64,000 bases of DNA from Chryseobacterium caseinilyticum (GTDB lineage Bacteria > Bacteroidota > Bacteroidia > Flavobacteriales > Weeksellaceae). The notes beneath the pieces were generated by a model, which had not been told where the DNA came from, searched no databases, and saw only the letters and a program-made list of their open reading frames with translations. Position 1 is the stretch's first letter. The number at the start of each line of letters is the position of its first letter. Made by a program: the position numbers and the translations under genes. This document shows positions 51,367 to 59,839 of this stretch, in pieces. The stretch spans positions 1,364,001-1,428,000 of the forward strand of contig NZ_JACYFS010000001.1 of the NCBI RefSeq assembly GCF_014837145.1, given 5' to 3'.

Positions 51367-51621
51367 ATGAAAAATACGATCGTCAGTGCATTACTGGTAT
51401 TATTCTGTGCTGTAAGCTGCGCCGATAAAAAAGAAAACCGCGAAGAATTTAAAGAAGAACACAACAAAGATTCTATGCGGAATAAAATGGGTGACAGTGC
51501 AGTTGCCAATTCAGAAACTGTAAACGCAGCAGATTCTTCCACTTCCAAAACCGATTCTACCGAGAAGCCTACAAACTACAAAACGATGCCACCCAATCAA
51601 CAGGGAGGAGGAAACAGGTAG
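51367..51621 (+). CDS. Small charged lipoprotein
   Basis: An 84-residue lipoprotein (VSALLVLFCAVSCADKK; Cys18) whose mature part alternates Glu/Lys-rich (KENREEFKEEHNKDS) and Ser/Thr-rich (ETVNAADSSTSKTDSTEK) stretches and ends NQQGGGNR. No domain; the general form matches the 68-residue lipoprotein upstream. Its promoter abuts the 7-bp tandem repeat. The patatin gene follows after 60 bases on the same strand. Confidence 0.7.
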   Translation: MKNTIVSALLVLFCAVSCADKKENREEFKEEHNKDSMRNKMGDSAVANSETVNAADSSTSKTDSTEKPTNYKTMPPNQQGGGNR

Positions 51622-51681
51622 TTCTGATTTAAATCAAAAATAAATTAATTCTCTTTCAGAAGATATCCTTAATTTTAAATC

Positions 51682-52476
51682 ATGATTTCAGAAAAAACAG
51701 GTTTGGTACTTTCCGGCGGAGGCACCAAAGGAATTGCCCATGCAGGAGTTTTGAAATTTTTGAATGAAAAAAATATTCAGATTGATGTATTATCCTGCTG
51801 CAGCGCGGGATCAATTGTCGGCTGCCTGTACGCAATAGGAAAAACACCGGAAGAAATTTTAGAATTCTTTAATTCTGTATATTTTTTCAACTGGAAACAC
51901 TTTACTTTCAATCAGCCCGGGCTGGTATCTTCTGTAATTTTCAGGAATTATTTAAAACCTATTTTTGGAGATTTAAAATTAAATGATCTGGACAAAGATG
52001 TGAGAATCGTGGCAACTGAGCTGGTTTCGGGGACTGAGAAAATTTTTGATCCCGAATTTGAAATTGTAGACGCCATCATCGCTTCCTGCTCCATTCCGGG
52101 AATTACTACACCCTATATCATCAAAGAAGAAATGTTCTGCGACGGTGGAGTTCTGAATAATTTCCCTGCAGATATCATCAGAGAAGACTGCGGGAGACTG
52201 ATTGGCGTATTTGTTTCGCCTCCTCACAACATCAACATTAATGATCTTAAATCAATAAAAGCAATTGTTTCACGCTCGTATGACCTTTTATCTTACCGTG
52301 TCGAAAAAATAAAATTCGATTACTGCGACTGGCTCATCACGTCACAGCAATTTTCCAGTTACGGAACTTTTGAACGAAAGAAAAACAGATTGGAAGAATT
52401 GTTTGATATCGGCTATCAGGCGGCAAAAGAAAGTTATGAGGAAAATTTCTCTGTTAGAAAATATTCAGTAAAATAA
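51682..52476 (+). CDS. Patatin-like phospholipase
   Basis: A 264-residue serine hydrolase of the patatin family. The oxyanion loop is SGGGTKGIAHAGV (about residues 10-22), the nucleophile elbow CSAGS is at about 40-44 (Gly-X-Ser-X-Gly with Cys in place of the first Gly), and the catalytic Asp is in FCDGGVLNNFP (about 153-163). Absence of a signal peptide means it acts in the cytoplasm or is exported by another route. It lies 156 bases before the tssB start on the same strand; T6SS loci often carry lipases as effectors, so such a role is possible but unproven. Confidence 0.9.
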   Translation: MISEKTGLVLSGGGTKGIAHAGVLKFLNEKNIQIDVLSCCSAGSIVGCLYAIGKTPEEILEFFNSVYFFNWKHFTFNQPGLVSSVIFRNYLKPIFGDLKLNDLDKDVRIVATELVSGTEKIFDPEFEIVDAIIASCSIPGITTPYIIKEEMFCDGGVLNNFPADIIREDCGRLIGVFVSPPHNININDLKSIKAIVSRSYDLLSYRVEKIKFDYCDWLITSQQFSSYGTFERKKNRLEELFDIGYQAAKESYEENFSVRKYSVK

Positions 52477-52532
52477 TCAGTTTCAGTAAATATTCATTGA
52501 AAAAACATAAGTTACAAATAAAAATTACATGT

Positions 52533-52541
52533 TAAATTTTG
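52533..52541 (+). promoter_or_regulatory. Probable -7 element of tssB
   Basis: TAAATTTTG is near TAnnTTTG (one extra base). Transcription would begin near 52546, after an upstream in-frame ATG at 52543, which argues for the start at 52633. Confidence 0.45.
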
Positions 52542-52632
52542 TATGTTGAAGTTTTTTCATAAATTTAAACAATGGATTGGCAATTTATTTGTTGACCAAA
52601 ATCAAAACCAAAAATCTCAAAATAATAAAAAT

Positions 52633-53079
52633 ATGGCAATGTTTAATTATGGCGTTGGAGGAAACGAAGTGAAAGTTGATGCCAACGAAGCTATCGCCCA
52701 GATTCAGGAAAACAAATCTCTGATCGTGAGCCAGCTTACCACAGACGAATCTTACACTCCGGAAATCGTTACCGGCCTGAAAACTGTAGAAGATGTTTTC
52801 AGACATTTTCAGCCTTCTGTAGAAGTGCAGCACGAGGATGCAGACGGAAACGCGATTGATGAAGAATTCAGGTTCAGAAATCTCGCAGATTTTACACCAA
52901 AAAATCTCGTTAACAATTCCGACTATTTACAGAAACTGAGCATGGAGCAGGATCAGTACAACAAAATTGTGCGTCAGCTGAAAACCAACAAAATTCTCAG
53001 AAACATGCTCGAAAACGAACAGTCGAGAGCAGCTTTTGTGGAAGTTCTGAAAAATGTAGCTCAGGAACTCGAAAAATAA
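52633..53079 (+). CDS. tssB: T6SS contractile sheath small subunit TssB (Bacteroidota type)
   Basis: A 148-residue protein (start at ATG 52633, MAMFNYGVGG; a longer frame to 52543 would add 30 residues not seen in the family and would begin upstream of the likely transcription start). The C-terminal FRNLADFTPKNLVN, SMEQDQYNKIVRQLKTNKILRNML is the TssB/VipA signature that forms the outer sheath strand with TssC. In subtype iii systems of Bacteroidota TssB has this short form and is directly followed by TssC, as here (21 bases). No other T6SS gene lies in the window. The protein polymerises in the cytoplasm into the contractile sheath around the Hcp tube. Confidence 0.88.
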   Translation: MAMFNYGVGGNEVKVDANEAIAQIQENKSLIVSQLTTDESYTPEIVTGLKTVEDVFRHFQPSVEVQHEDADGNAIDEEFRFRNLADFTPKNLVNNSDYLQKLSMEQDQYNKIVRQLKTNKILRNMLENEQSRAAFVEVLKNVAQELEK

Positions 53080-53100
53080 TAAAAACACCCCCAAAATATC

Positions 53101-54465
53101 ATGGAAAATAAACTTCAGGCATCTGAAAACACGCAGCAACAGCAGCAGCAGTTTCAGGACAAAAGACCGTCTGCAAATCCTCTGGAAGAGCTTAACAGAA
53201 TCGGTGGCTTCGGCTTCGTAGAATCTGTTGTAGACGGCATCGCCAATATGAACCCTACCAGAAAAGCTAGAAAAGAAATATTCTTAAATGATTCCAATAA
53301 ATCTGATGAAAGAAAAGAACTTCTTCAGAAGATCAATCTTTGGGTAGAACTTCTTGAAGGAGGCGACAACGCTGAAAAACTGGCTGATACCTGCAAAAAT
53401 AAAGCTTTAAGTGCAGAGAATAATTTAAAATCAAATCTGAAAAATACTTTAGACTCTGTTCGTCAGCTGGAGACTTCTTACCGTACAGTAGCTCAGTTTT
53501 ACAAAAACACAGAGCTTGATAAAGTAGATAATGTAAGTATCGTGAATGCAAGTCTTGATCAGGTTTCAGATTTGGATAATCCTGTTTTCATCGAGGCCAT
53601 TTCGGAAGAATTCAAACAGTATTATGACCGTCTTGATCTGAGAGACAACTACTCTATTCTGGCAATTCCTGGTTATTTAGGTTCAAATAAAGTCATTGAA
53701 AAATGGGCTAAAATCTGTAATGAAAATAAAGTAATGATGGTGACCGATTTTGCCAATCTGGATAAACCGGATGATGTGGTAGATCTTTTCCATTCAGCGA
53801 ATCTTACAGGTGGCGAACTTCACAGAAGTAATGTGATTATGACCTGTAACTGGCTTGTGGGAAGAGGAAGAGCAGAAGAAGTAGGCGAAGAGGAAAACGT
53901 AGAACTTCCTCCATCGACTTCTCTAGCTGGAAAAATCCATAAAACTCTGATGTCTCAGGTGGCTGCCGGTAAAAAACACGGTAACATCAACGAAGTAGAC
54001 GCAGTAAAATTTGATTTAAAGAAAAGTGAAATTTCTCAGCTCGAAAAAATGGGACTTGTTCCTATGGTCAACGAGTACGGAAAAATCATGGCGTTCTCAG
54101 CAAAAACATTGTTTACCGGAGACAATATCGGACTTCAGACCTATTCTGTAGTTCGTGTATTCGATTATGTAACAAAAGTTTTGCTTGATTTCCTAAACAG
54201 AAGAGCTTTCGAAAACTGGAATGCGAAAAACGAAGATGATTTAAGAAGACAGATCGTAAGCTTCCTTGATGGAATTAAAGGTGCCGACAAACTGATTGAA
54301 AAATTCAAAATCGTAAGATTTGAGCAGGATAAAGTGAATAAGGACAGAGTTTGGTTAGACATCAGACTGACTCCATACTTCCCTACAAAAAGTTTTGTAA
54401 TCAAACTTGATGGTCACAAAGGTGATGACGGTAACGAGTGGGATGCAGAATATATTCAGGATTAA
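53101..54465 (+). CDS. tssC: T6SS contractile sheath large subunit TssC (DUF5458)
   Basis: The 454-residue protein matches the Bacteroidota TssC form known as DUF5458: a Gln-rich start, then IGGFGFVESVVDGIANMNPTRKARKEI, SILAIPGYLGSNKVIEKWAKIC near residue 185, and FTGDNIGLQTYSVVRVFDYVTKVLLDFLNRRAF near 340, ending TPYFPTKSFVIKLDGH. With TssB it forms the sheath that contracts to drive the Hcp-VgrG spike out of the cell. The pair stands alone between a patatin gene and mutY. A Glu-rich loop (EEVGEEENVELPP, about 260) is a likely variable surface. A terminator follows. Confidence 0.92.
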   Translation: MENKLQASENTQQQQQQFQDKRPSANPLEELNRIGGFGFVESVVDGIANMNPTRKARKEIFLNDSNKSDERKELLQKINLWVELLEGGDNAEKLADTCKNKALSAENNLKSNLKNTLDSVRQLETSYRTVAQFYKNTELDKVDNVSIVNASLDQVSDLDNPVFIEAISEEFKQYYDRLDLRDNYSILAIPGYLGSNKVIEKWAKICNENKVMMVTDFANLDKPDDVVDLFHSANLTGGELHRSNVIMTCNWLVGRGRAEEVGEEENVELPPSTSLAGKIHKTLMSQVAAGKKHGNINEVDAVKFDLKKSEISQLEKMGLVPMVNEYGKIMAFSAKTLFTGDNIGLQTYSVVRVFDYVTKVLLDFLNRRAFENWNAKNEDDLRRQIVSFLDGIKGADKLIEKFKIVRFEQDKVNKDRVWLDIRLTPYFPTKSFVIKLDGHKGDDGNEWDAEYIQD

Positions 54466-54487
54466 TTTATTCAGACAAAATTATAAA

Positions 54488-54520
54488 AGCAGACTGTCAT
54501 TTTTTGGCGGTCTGTTTTGG
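54488..54520 (+). terminator. Terminator after tssC
   Basis: AGCAGAC (54488-54494) pairs with GTCTGTT (54510-54516, one wobble) followed by T/G residues. Confidence 0.65.
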
Positions 54521-54551
54521 TTTAAATTTTAAAACATCTTTCATATTTAAG

Positions 54552-54559
54552 TATCTTTG
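54552..54559 (+). promoter_or_regulatory. -7 element of mutY
   Basis: TATCTTTG matches TAnnTTTG. Transcription would start near 54565, so the TTG at 54557 cannot be the start and the TTG at 54584 is preferred. Confidence 0.65.
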
Positions 54560-54583
54560 CCTCTTACAATTGAGATTCTTTAT

Positions 54584-55618
54584 TTGAAACCAAAAAAAAA
54601 TTCCACAGACTTTCTTCATATCGGACACAAAATCCAGACCTGGTATAGCAAAAATGCTAGGGACTTGCCTTTCCGGAACACAAAAGATCCTTACAAAATC
54701 TGGATTTGTGAAATTGTTTTTCAGCAGACCAGAATTGCCCAGGGTTTGGGACATTACAACAGATTTATTGAGCGATTTCCTGATGTAAAAACACTGGCTG
54801 AAGCCAATGAAAACGAAGTTATTCTTCACTGGAAAGGTCTGGGATATTATTCGAGAGCAATCAATATTCATAAAGCTTCAAAACAGATTATGACTGAGTT
54901 TTCAGGAATATTCCCCTCAGATTACGATGATATTTTGACGCTGAAAGGTGTCGGAAAATATACTGCAGCAGCCGTTTCGAGCATCTGTTTCGGTGAAAGA
55001 AGAGCAGCGGTTGACGGAAATTTCTACAGAGTTTTAAGCAGGATATTTGCTGATGATTTTGATGTGTCTCAAACAAATGCATTTTCCTATTTTTCTGAAT
55101 TGGCATTTTTGATTATGCCCGAAAACGCAGGCGATTTCAATCAGGCGATGATGGATTTGGGCTCAGAAATATGCAGACCAAAAAATCCCGACTGCGGAAA
55201 CTGCCCTGTGAATGACGACTGTCTGGCCTTCGCACTTGGTAAAGTTTCTGAATTTCCTGTGAAGACCAAAAAAGTGAAAGTTGAAAATCATTCGCTGAAA
55301 TATTATTTTGTTCACAGAAACAATCAGTTTATCATTCAGCAGCGTGGCGATGATGATATCTGGAAAAAACTGTATGAATTTTTGCCCGAGATTTCTTCAG
55401 AACTCGTTCCCTTTATCAAAAATGCAAAAACTGTGAATCACAAACTGACGCACAGAAATTTAAGTATAGAAATATTTGATGTGGAAATCAATTCTGACTT
55501 GGTTTGGAATGAGATCATTTCAAACAAAAACCTGATTGTTTCAGACTTTGAAGATTCTCAAAAGCGATCATTTCCCAAACCGCTGGAAAATTATATTCAA
55601 AACACATTGAAAGACTGA
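54584..55618 (+). CDS. mutY: A/G-specific adenine glycosylase, TTG start
   Basis: A 344-residue protein starting with TTG at 54584 (MKPKKNSTDF). The promoter -7 element at 54552-54559 lies upstream of this codon and over an alternative TTG at 54557. MutY removes adenine paired with 8-oxoguanine. The helix-hairpin-helix motif LKGVGKYTAAAVSSI is near residues 122-136, the catalytic Asp is in AVDGNFYRVLSR (about 146), and the [4Fe-4S] cysteines follow as CRPKNPDCGNCPVNDDC (about 202-218). The C-terminal Nudix-like domain recognises 8-oxoG. gldD follows on the same strand. Confidence 0.93.
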   Translation: MKPKKNSTDFLHIGHKIQTWYSKNARDLPFRNTKDPYKIWICEIVFQQTRIAQGLGHYNRFIERFPDVKTLAEANENEVILHWKGLGYYSRAINIHKASKQIMTEFSGIFPSDYDDILTLKGVGKYTAAAVSSICFGERRAAVDGNFYRVLSRIFADDFDVSQTNAFSYFSELAFLIMPENAGDFNQAMMDLGSEICRPKNPDCGNCPVNDDCLAFALGKVSEFPVKTKKVKVENHSLKYYFVHRNNQFIIQQRGDDDIWKKLYEFLPEISSELVPFIKNAKTVNHKLTHRNLSIEIFDVEINSDLVWNEIISNKNLIVSDFEDSQKRSFPKPLENYIQNTLKD

Positions 55619-55650
55619 AATTTGTCTCGTAAAATCTAAAATCTAATTTG

Positions 55651-55658
55651 TATTTTTG
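55651..55658 (+). promoter_or_regulatory. -7 element of gldD
   Basis: TATTTTTG is a perfect TAnnTTTG match, with its last G five bases before the ATG at 55663, so gldD mRNA would be leaderless or nearly so. Confidence 0.65.
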
Positions 55659-55662
55659 CAAA

Positions 55663-56220
55663 ATGATTAAAAAAGTCAGTTTTGTTTTTGCGTCTGCGCT
55701 TCTAATTTCCTGTGGAAAAGAGGCCACACCAAAACCTTTCGGTGAATTAAGACTGGAATATCCGGCACCGAAATATCAGAAGATGGATAAAAACTGTAAT
55801 TACAGCTTTGAATATTCAGACTTCGCCAACCTCAGTGATGCGAAAAGACCCTGCTGGTACTATCTTAATTACCCTAAAATGAAAGCGAAAGTTTTCATTT
55901 CATACTATCCGATTAATAATAATTTTGCAGATCAGGTAGCTGAAGCCGAAAAAATGGTGTACAGACATACTGTAAAAGCAAGTTCTATCGACACAAAATC
56001 ATTCGAATATCCTGAAAGAAAAGTTTACGGAAACTTTTATGAATTGAAAGGACAGACAGCTGCCAACATTCAGTTTTATGCGACAGACAGTACAAAACAT
56101 TTTGTTACTGCTTACCTTTATTTCAATTCAAGGCCGAAACCGGATTCGCTGGCTCCTGCTGTGGATTATGTAAAGAAGGATCTGATGCATCTTCTGGATA
56201 CTTTTGAGTGGAAAAATTAG
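55663..56220 (+). CDS. gldD: Gliding motility lipoprotein GldD
   Basis: A 185-residue lipoprotein starting at the ATG at 55663 (VFASALLISCGKE; lipid Cys at 17). The mature part (KPFGELRLEYPAPKYQ, CNYSFEYSDFANLSDAKRPCWYYLNYPKMKAKVFISYYPI) is the GldD family, needed for gliding and T9SS-dependent functions in flavobacteria. The usual partner gldE (with ssb) is not between mutY and gldD here. A -7 element is placed so that translation would be nearly leaderless. The protein is likely anchored in the envelope facing the periplasm. Confidence 0.93.
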   Translation: MIKKVSFVFASALLISCGKEATPKPFGELRLEYPAPKYQKMDKNCNYSFEYSDFANLSDAKRPCWYYLNYPKMKAKVFISYYPINNNFADQVAEAEKMVYRHTVKASSIDTKSFEYPERKVYGNFYELKGQTAANIQFYATDSTKHFVTAYLYFNSRPKPDSLAPAVDYVKKDLMHLLDTFEWKN

Positions 56221-56333
56221 AATTAAAATTAAATAATAAACATGTAAATATGAAGTCGCTGTTGATTAATTTAAAGACAGTAACTAAATCTTAATTGGCG
56301 ATTACATATAACAAAGAAAATAAACATAAAAAT

Positions 56334-57257
56334 ATGAAACTTTTAGTTGTAGGAAGTGTAGCATTTGATGCGATTGAGACACCATTTGGTAAAACAGATA
56401 AAATTTTGGGCGGTGCGGCTACATATATAGCAATTACTTCGTCTATTCTAGGCGTAAAATCAGGAATTGTTTCCGTTGTGGGAGGCGATTTTCCTCAGGA
56501 ATATCTTGATATGTTCAGCAAAAGAGATGTAAATCTTGAAGGACTGGAAATCGTAAAAGAAGGAAAAACCTTTTTTTGGTCCGGTAAATACCACAACGAT
56601 CTGAATACAAGAGATACATTGGCTACTGAGGTAAATGTTTTGGAAAACTTTGATCCAAAAATTCCAGATTCTATGCAGGATGCAGAAGTTTTATTATTAG
56701 GAAACTTACATCCGGGCGTTCAGCTTTCAGTTTTGGAAAAAATGAACAACCGTCCTAAACTGACCATTCTTGACACGATGAATTTCTGGATGGATACAGC
56801 AATGGATACTTTGAAATTAATGATTGCCAAAACTGATGTAATCAGCATCAATGATGAAGAGGCAAGACAACTTTCAGGAGAATATTCTTTAGTAAAAGCT
56901 GCTAAAAAGATCCACGAAATGGGACCTGCATACGTAATCATCAAAAAAGGAGAACACGGAGCAATTTTATTTGGAGAGGGAAAAATCTTCGCAATTCCGG
57001 CACTTCCACTGGAGGAAGTTTTCGATCCGACGGGAGCTGGAGACACTTTCGCAGGAGGTTTTGCTGCTTACATTGCTAAGAAAGGAACATTTGACTTTGA
57101 AACAATGAAGTCTGCTTTGATCGTAGGCTCTGCAATGGCATCTTTCACAGTAGAAAAATTCGGAACAGAAAGAATTGAAGAAGTGCAGGAAACTGATGTT
57201 TACTTAAGAATAAAACAGTTCAAAGAGTTGACTACTTTTGAAGTAGACCTTGATTAA
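56334..57257 (+). CDS. PfkB family carbohydrate kinase
   Basis: A 307-residue sugar kinase (start ATG 56334; a TTG 39 bases upstream is in frame but adds an unlikely leader). The PfkB signature 2 is DPTGAGDTFAGGFAAYI near residues 236-252, with Asp242 or so as catalytic base; the N-terminal ILGGAATYIAITSSILG binds the sugar. It phosphorylates a ribose- or adenosine-like substrate with ATP; the precise sugar cannot be told. Many Bacteroidota have this kinase in the same place as here, after gldD. Confidence 0.9.
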   Translation: MKLLVVGSVAFDAIETPFGKTDKILGGAATYIAITSSILGVKSGIVSVVGGDFPQEYLDMFSKRDVNLEGLEIVKEGKTFFWSGKYHNDLNTRDTLATEVNVLENFDPKIPDSMQDAEVLLLGNLHPGVQLSVLEKMNNRPKLTILDTMNFWMDTAMDTLKLMIAKTDVISINDEEARQLSGEYSLVKAAKKIHEMGPAYVIIKKGEHGAILFGEGKIFAIPALPLEEVFDPTGAGDTFAGGFAAYIAKKGTFDFETMKSALIVGSAMASFTVEKFGTERIEEVQETDVYLRIKQFKELTTFEVDLD

Positions 57258-57314
57258 TCATTGGTTTTAAGAAATATTTATAATAAAAAATTTAGTCTGA
57301 TTCATTAAGAATTC

Positions 57315-57322
57315 TAAATTTG
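57315..57322 (+). promoter_or_regulatory. -7 element of the SurA-like gene
   Basis: TAAATTTG matches TAnnTTTG exactly, 21 bases before the ATG. Confidence 0.65.
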
Positions 57323-57343
57323 CAACTCGTTTAATATAAAAAA

Positions 57344-58708
57344 ATGATAGATAAATTAAAAATCGCTTTTCTTTTTGGTATTTTCATGATGTTTTTCTCT
57401 GTAAATACATCTGCACAGCTGAAGAAAGGACAATTGGTAGATGGGATTGCTGCAGTAATTGGCGATGAAATCGTTTTGGAATCTGATGTAGAGGAACAAC
57501 TGAACTATGCAAAACAGCAGGGTGCAGGTGAAACCAACAAATGTGAGTTTCTGGAAAATCTTCTTAATAATAAGCTTCTTGTAGTTCAGGCAAAAAAAGA
57601 TACCTTGATTGAAAACCGTTCTGCGGCTATCAAAGAACAGGCAAATGCGAAATACAATCAGTTGATTTCTCAGTTTCCGGACGAAAAAACAATGCTTGCA
57701 GCTTACAAATTCCGTAATCAGTACGAAATGAAAAATGCCATCGAAAAAATTGATACCGATCAATATTACGGACAGGCAAAATACCAGAGAATTACTGAAA
57801 AAGCCGATGTTACTCCAAATGAGGTAACCGATTTTTACAATCAGTTTAAAACTCAGCTTCCACAGATTAAGGACGAGGTTTCGCTTTCTCAGATTTTTAT
57901 GTATCCAAAACTTACAGAGAAGCATAAAGACGAGCTTATTGCAAGACTTAAAAAAATCAAAGCAGACATCCAAGGAGGTGAATCTTTTGACAGCCAGGCA
58001 AGAATCTACTCGGAAGATAAAGGTTCCGCAGCTACAGGAGGTTTAATGAAAAATGTTTTTAAAGGTCAAATGGTAAAACCTTTCGAGGCAGCAGCACTGA
58101 ATCTTCAGGAAGGTGAAATTTCTGAGCCTGTAGAGTCTGAATTTGGTTACCACATTATTCAGTTGGTGAAAAAATCAGGGAAGGCTTATGATGCACGTCA
58201 CATTCTTTTGATGGCAACACCTACAGAAGAGGAGATTGCTACTGCAAAAACCAAATTAGACAGCATCAGAAGTTTGATTCAATCTGAAAAAATTACTTTT
58301 AAAGAAGCTTCTTTTAAGTTTTCTGATGACAAAAGAACAAAATTCAATGCTGGTGTAATTCCGGGAGCAGATGGTTCAAATAAAATTGAGAGAGAAAGTA
58401 TCCCAGGATCAATTACTTATGAATTGGCAGGTTTGAAAAAAGGAGATATCACGACAGCATTTGATGACAAAGACGAAAGAGACAGAATTGTTGTAAAAAT
58501 AGTAAAGATTGAAGACGATATCGCTGCTCACCAAATTACTTTGGAAACAGACTACGACAGAATCAAACAATTGGCACTGAACAGACGTAGAAATGAAATG
58601 GTAGAAAAATACGTCAATGAAAAAATTCCCACCACATTTGTATCCATCGACGGAAGATATAAATGCGATTTCAAAAGCAACTGGAAGAAAGCTTCCATTT
58701 CAAAATAA
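57344..58708 (+). CDS. SurA-like periplasmic peptidyl-prolyl isomerase
   Basis: A 454-residue periplasmic chaperone. Residues 1-24 are a signal peptide (FLFGIFMMFFSVNTSAQ). The N-terminal core domain (DGIAAVIGDEIVLESDVEEQLNY, NLLNNKLLVVQAKKD) is followed by two parvulin (PpiC) domains: one near 176-280 (EVSLSQIFMYPK, GGLMKNVFKGQMVKPFEAAALNLQEGEISEPVESEFGYHIIQL), a second near 283-390 (YDARHILLMATPTEEEI, ...GSITYELAGLKKGDI). SurA escorts outer-membrane proteins to the BAM complex and isomerises prolines. A clean terminator follows. Confidence 0.93.
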   Translation: MIDKLKIAFLFGIFMMFFSVNTSAQLKKGQLVDGIAAVIGDEIVLESDVEEQLNYAKQQGAGETNKCEFLENLLNNKLLVVQAKKDTLIENRSAAIKEQANAKYNQLISQFPDEKTMLAAYKFRNQYEMKNAIEKIDTDQYYGQAKYQRITEKADVTPNEVTDFYNQFKTQLPQIKDEVSLSQIFMYPKLTEKHKDELIARLKKIKADIQGGESFDSQARIYSEDKGSAATGGLMKNVFKGQMVKPFEAAALNLQEGEISEPVESEFGYHIIQLVKKSGKAYDARHILLMATPTEEEIATAKTKLDSIRSLIQSEKITFKEASFKFSDDKRTKFNAGVIPGADGSNKIERESIPGSITYELAGLKKGDITTAFDDKDERDRIVVKIVKIEDDIAAHQITLETDYDRIKQLALNRRRNEMVEKYVNEKIPTTFVSIDGRYKCDFKSNWKKASISK

Positions 58709-58713
58709 ACTTT

Positions 58714-58742
58714 AAAACCTTCAGAAATGAAGGTTTTTTTTG
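58714..58742 (+). terminator. Rho-independent terminator
   Basis: AAAACCTTC (58714-58722) pairs perfectly with GAAGGTTTT (58729-58737) over a 6-base loop, then T residues. Confidence 0.93.
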
Positions 58743-58779
58743 TGCAGTGAAAATTAGTTTTATTATTTTAGGGGACTAC

Positions 58780-58787
58780 TATTTTTG
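58780..58787 (+). promoter_or_regulatory. -7 element of the FMN enzyme gene
   Basis: TATTTTTG matches TAnnTTTG, 28 bases before the ATG at 58816. Confidence 0.6.
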
Positions 58788-58815
58788 TAATTATTATTTC
58801 ATTTAAAAATAAAAT

Positions 58816-59760
58816 ATGCAGGGAAATCAAAACAGAATTTCAGAACTTTTCAATATTAAATATCCCATTATTCAGGCAGGAATGATTTGGCATTCAGGGT
58901 GGCGCTTAGCCTCGGCAGTATCCAATTGTGGTGGACTTGGATTAATCGGATCAGCAAGTATGTATCCGGATATTTTGCGGGAGAATATTCAAAAATGCAA
59001 GAAAGCTACCGATAAGCCTTTTGGAGTAAATGTAGCACTGCTTTACCCGAATTTAGATGAAATTATTCAGATTATTTTAGAAGAAAATGTAGAAATTGTT
59101 TTTACCTCCGCCGGAAATCCCAAACTTTATACAGAAATACTCCAGAAAGAAAATATAAAAGTGGCTCACGTTGTTTCGTCTACCAAATTTGCGGTAAAAT
59201 GTGAAGATGCAGGAGTTGATGCCATCGTAGCGGAAGGCTTTGAAGCAGGCGGTCACAACGGACGGGACGAGACTACTACTCTATGTCTTATTCCTAATGT
59301 TAAAAAACATGTTTCAAAACCTTTAATCGCAGCTGGAGGAATTGCCTTGGGTTCACAGATGATGGCAGCGATGATTTTAGGTGCTGATGGTGTACAGATT
59401 GGTTCGAGATTCGCTGCAACAACTGAAGCAAGTGCCCACGATAACTGGAAAAATAAAATAACTGAACTGAATGAAGGCGATACGCATTTGACTTTAAAAG
59501 AATTGGCTCCGGTACGTTTGGTTAAAAATAAATTCTTTAATGAACTTGAGGAAATCTATAATCTTGGACGAAATAAAGAAGCTCTAAATGCGACTTTAGG
59601 CAGAGCAAGAGCAAAACTCGGAATGTTTGAAGGCGATATGGAAGATGGCGAACTGGAAATTGGTCAGGTTTCTGCATTAATCGACGAAATTCTTCCGGTA
59701 GAAACGGTTTTTAATAATTTGCTTAAGGAATTTAATGACTGTAAAATACCTTCTGTCTAA
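58816..59760 (+). CDS. Nitronate monooxygenase / enoyl-ACP reductase II-like FMN enzyme
   Basis: A 314-residue TIM-barrel FMN protein of the 2-nitropropane dioxygenase superfamily. It opens with ISELFNIKYPIIQAGM and GGLGLIGSA; the FMN-binding C-terminal strands carry IVAEGFEAGGHNGRDETTTLCLIP near 139-162, PLIAAGGIALGSQMMAAMILGADGVQIGSRFAAT near 173-206. Members include nitronate monooxygenases and FabK; FabK-type activity would need a partner ACP pathway, while nitronate monooxygenase detoxifies nitroalkanes. Residues alone do not decide. It precedes the NrtR-like regulator on the same strand by 79 bases. Confidence 0.88.
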   Translation: MQGNQNRISELFNIKYPIIQAGMIWHSGWRLASAVSNCGGLGLIGSASMYPDILRENIQKCKKATDKPFGVNVALLYPNLDEIIQIILEENVEIVFTSAGNPKLYTEILQKENIKVAHVVSSTKFAVKCEDAGVDAIVAEGFEAGGHNGRDETTTLCLIPNVKKHVSKPLIAAGGIALGSQMMAAMILGADGVQIGSRFAATTEASAHDNWKNKITELNEGDTHLTLKELAPVRLVKNKFFNELEEIYNLGRNKEALNATLGRARAKLGMFEGDMEDGELEIGQVSALIDEILPVETVFNNLLKEFNDCKIPSV

Positions 59761-59839
59761 GTATTTTGTGGTATTATTATTATTTAAAAAAAATTTCGAT
59801 ATTAGCAGATTATAATTTAAGCCCTTTTCCCCCAACTAA

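Noticed and set aside
52543..52632. 30-residue N-terminal extension of TssB
   Set aside because: It precedes the likely transcription start and is Asn/Gln/Lys-rich, unlike the family; 52633 fits the TssB start.
57356..57973. 205-codon minus-strand frame
   Set aside because: Shadow of the SurA-like gene, whose signal peptide and parvulin domains are clear.
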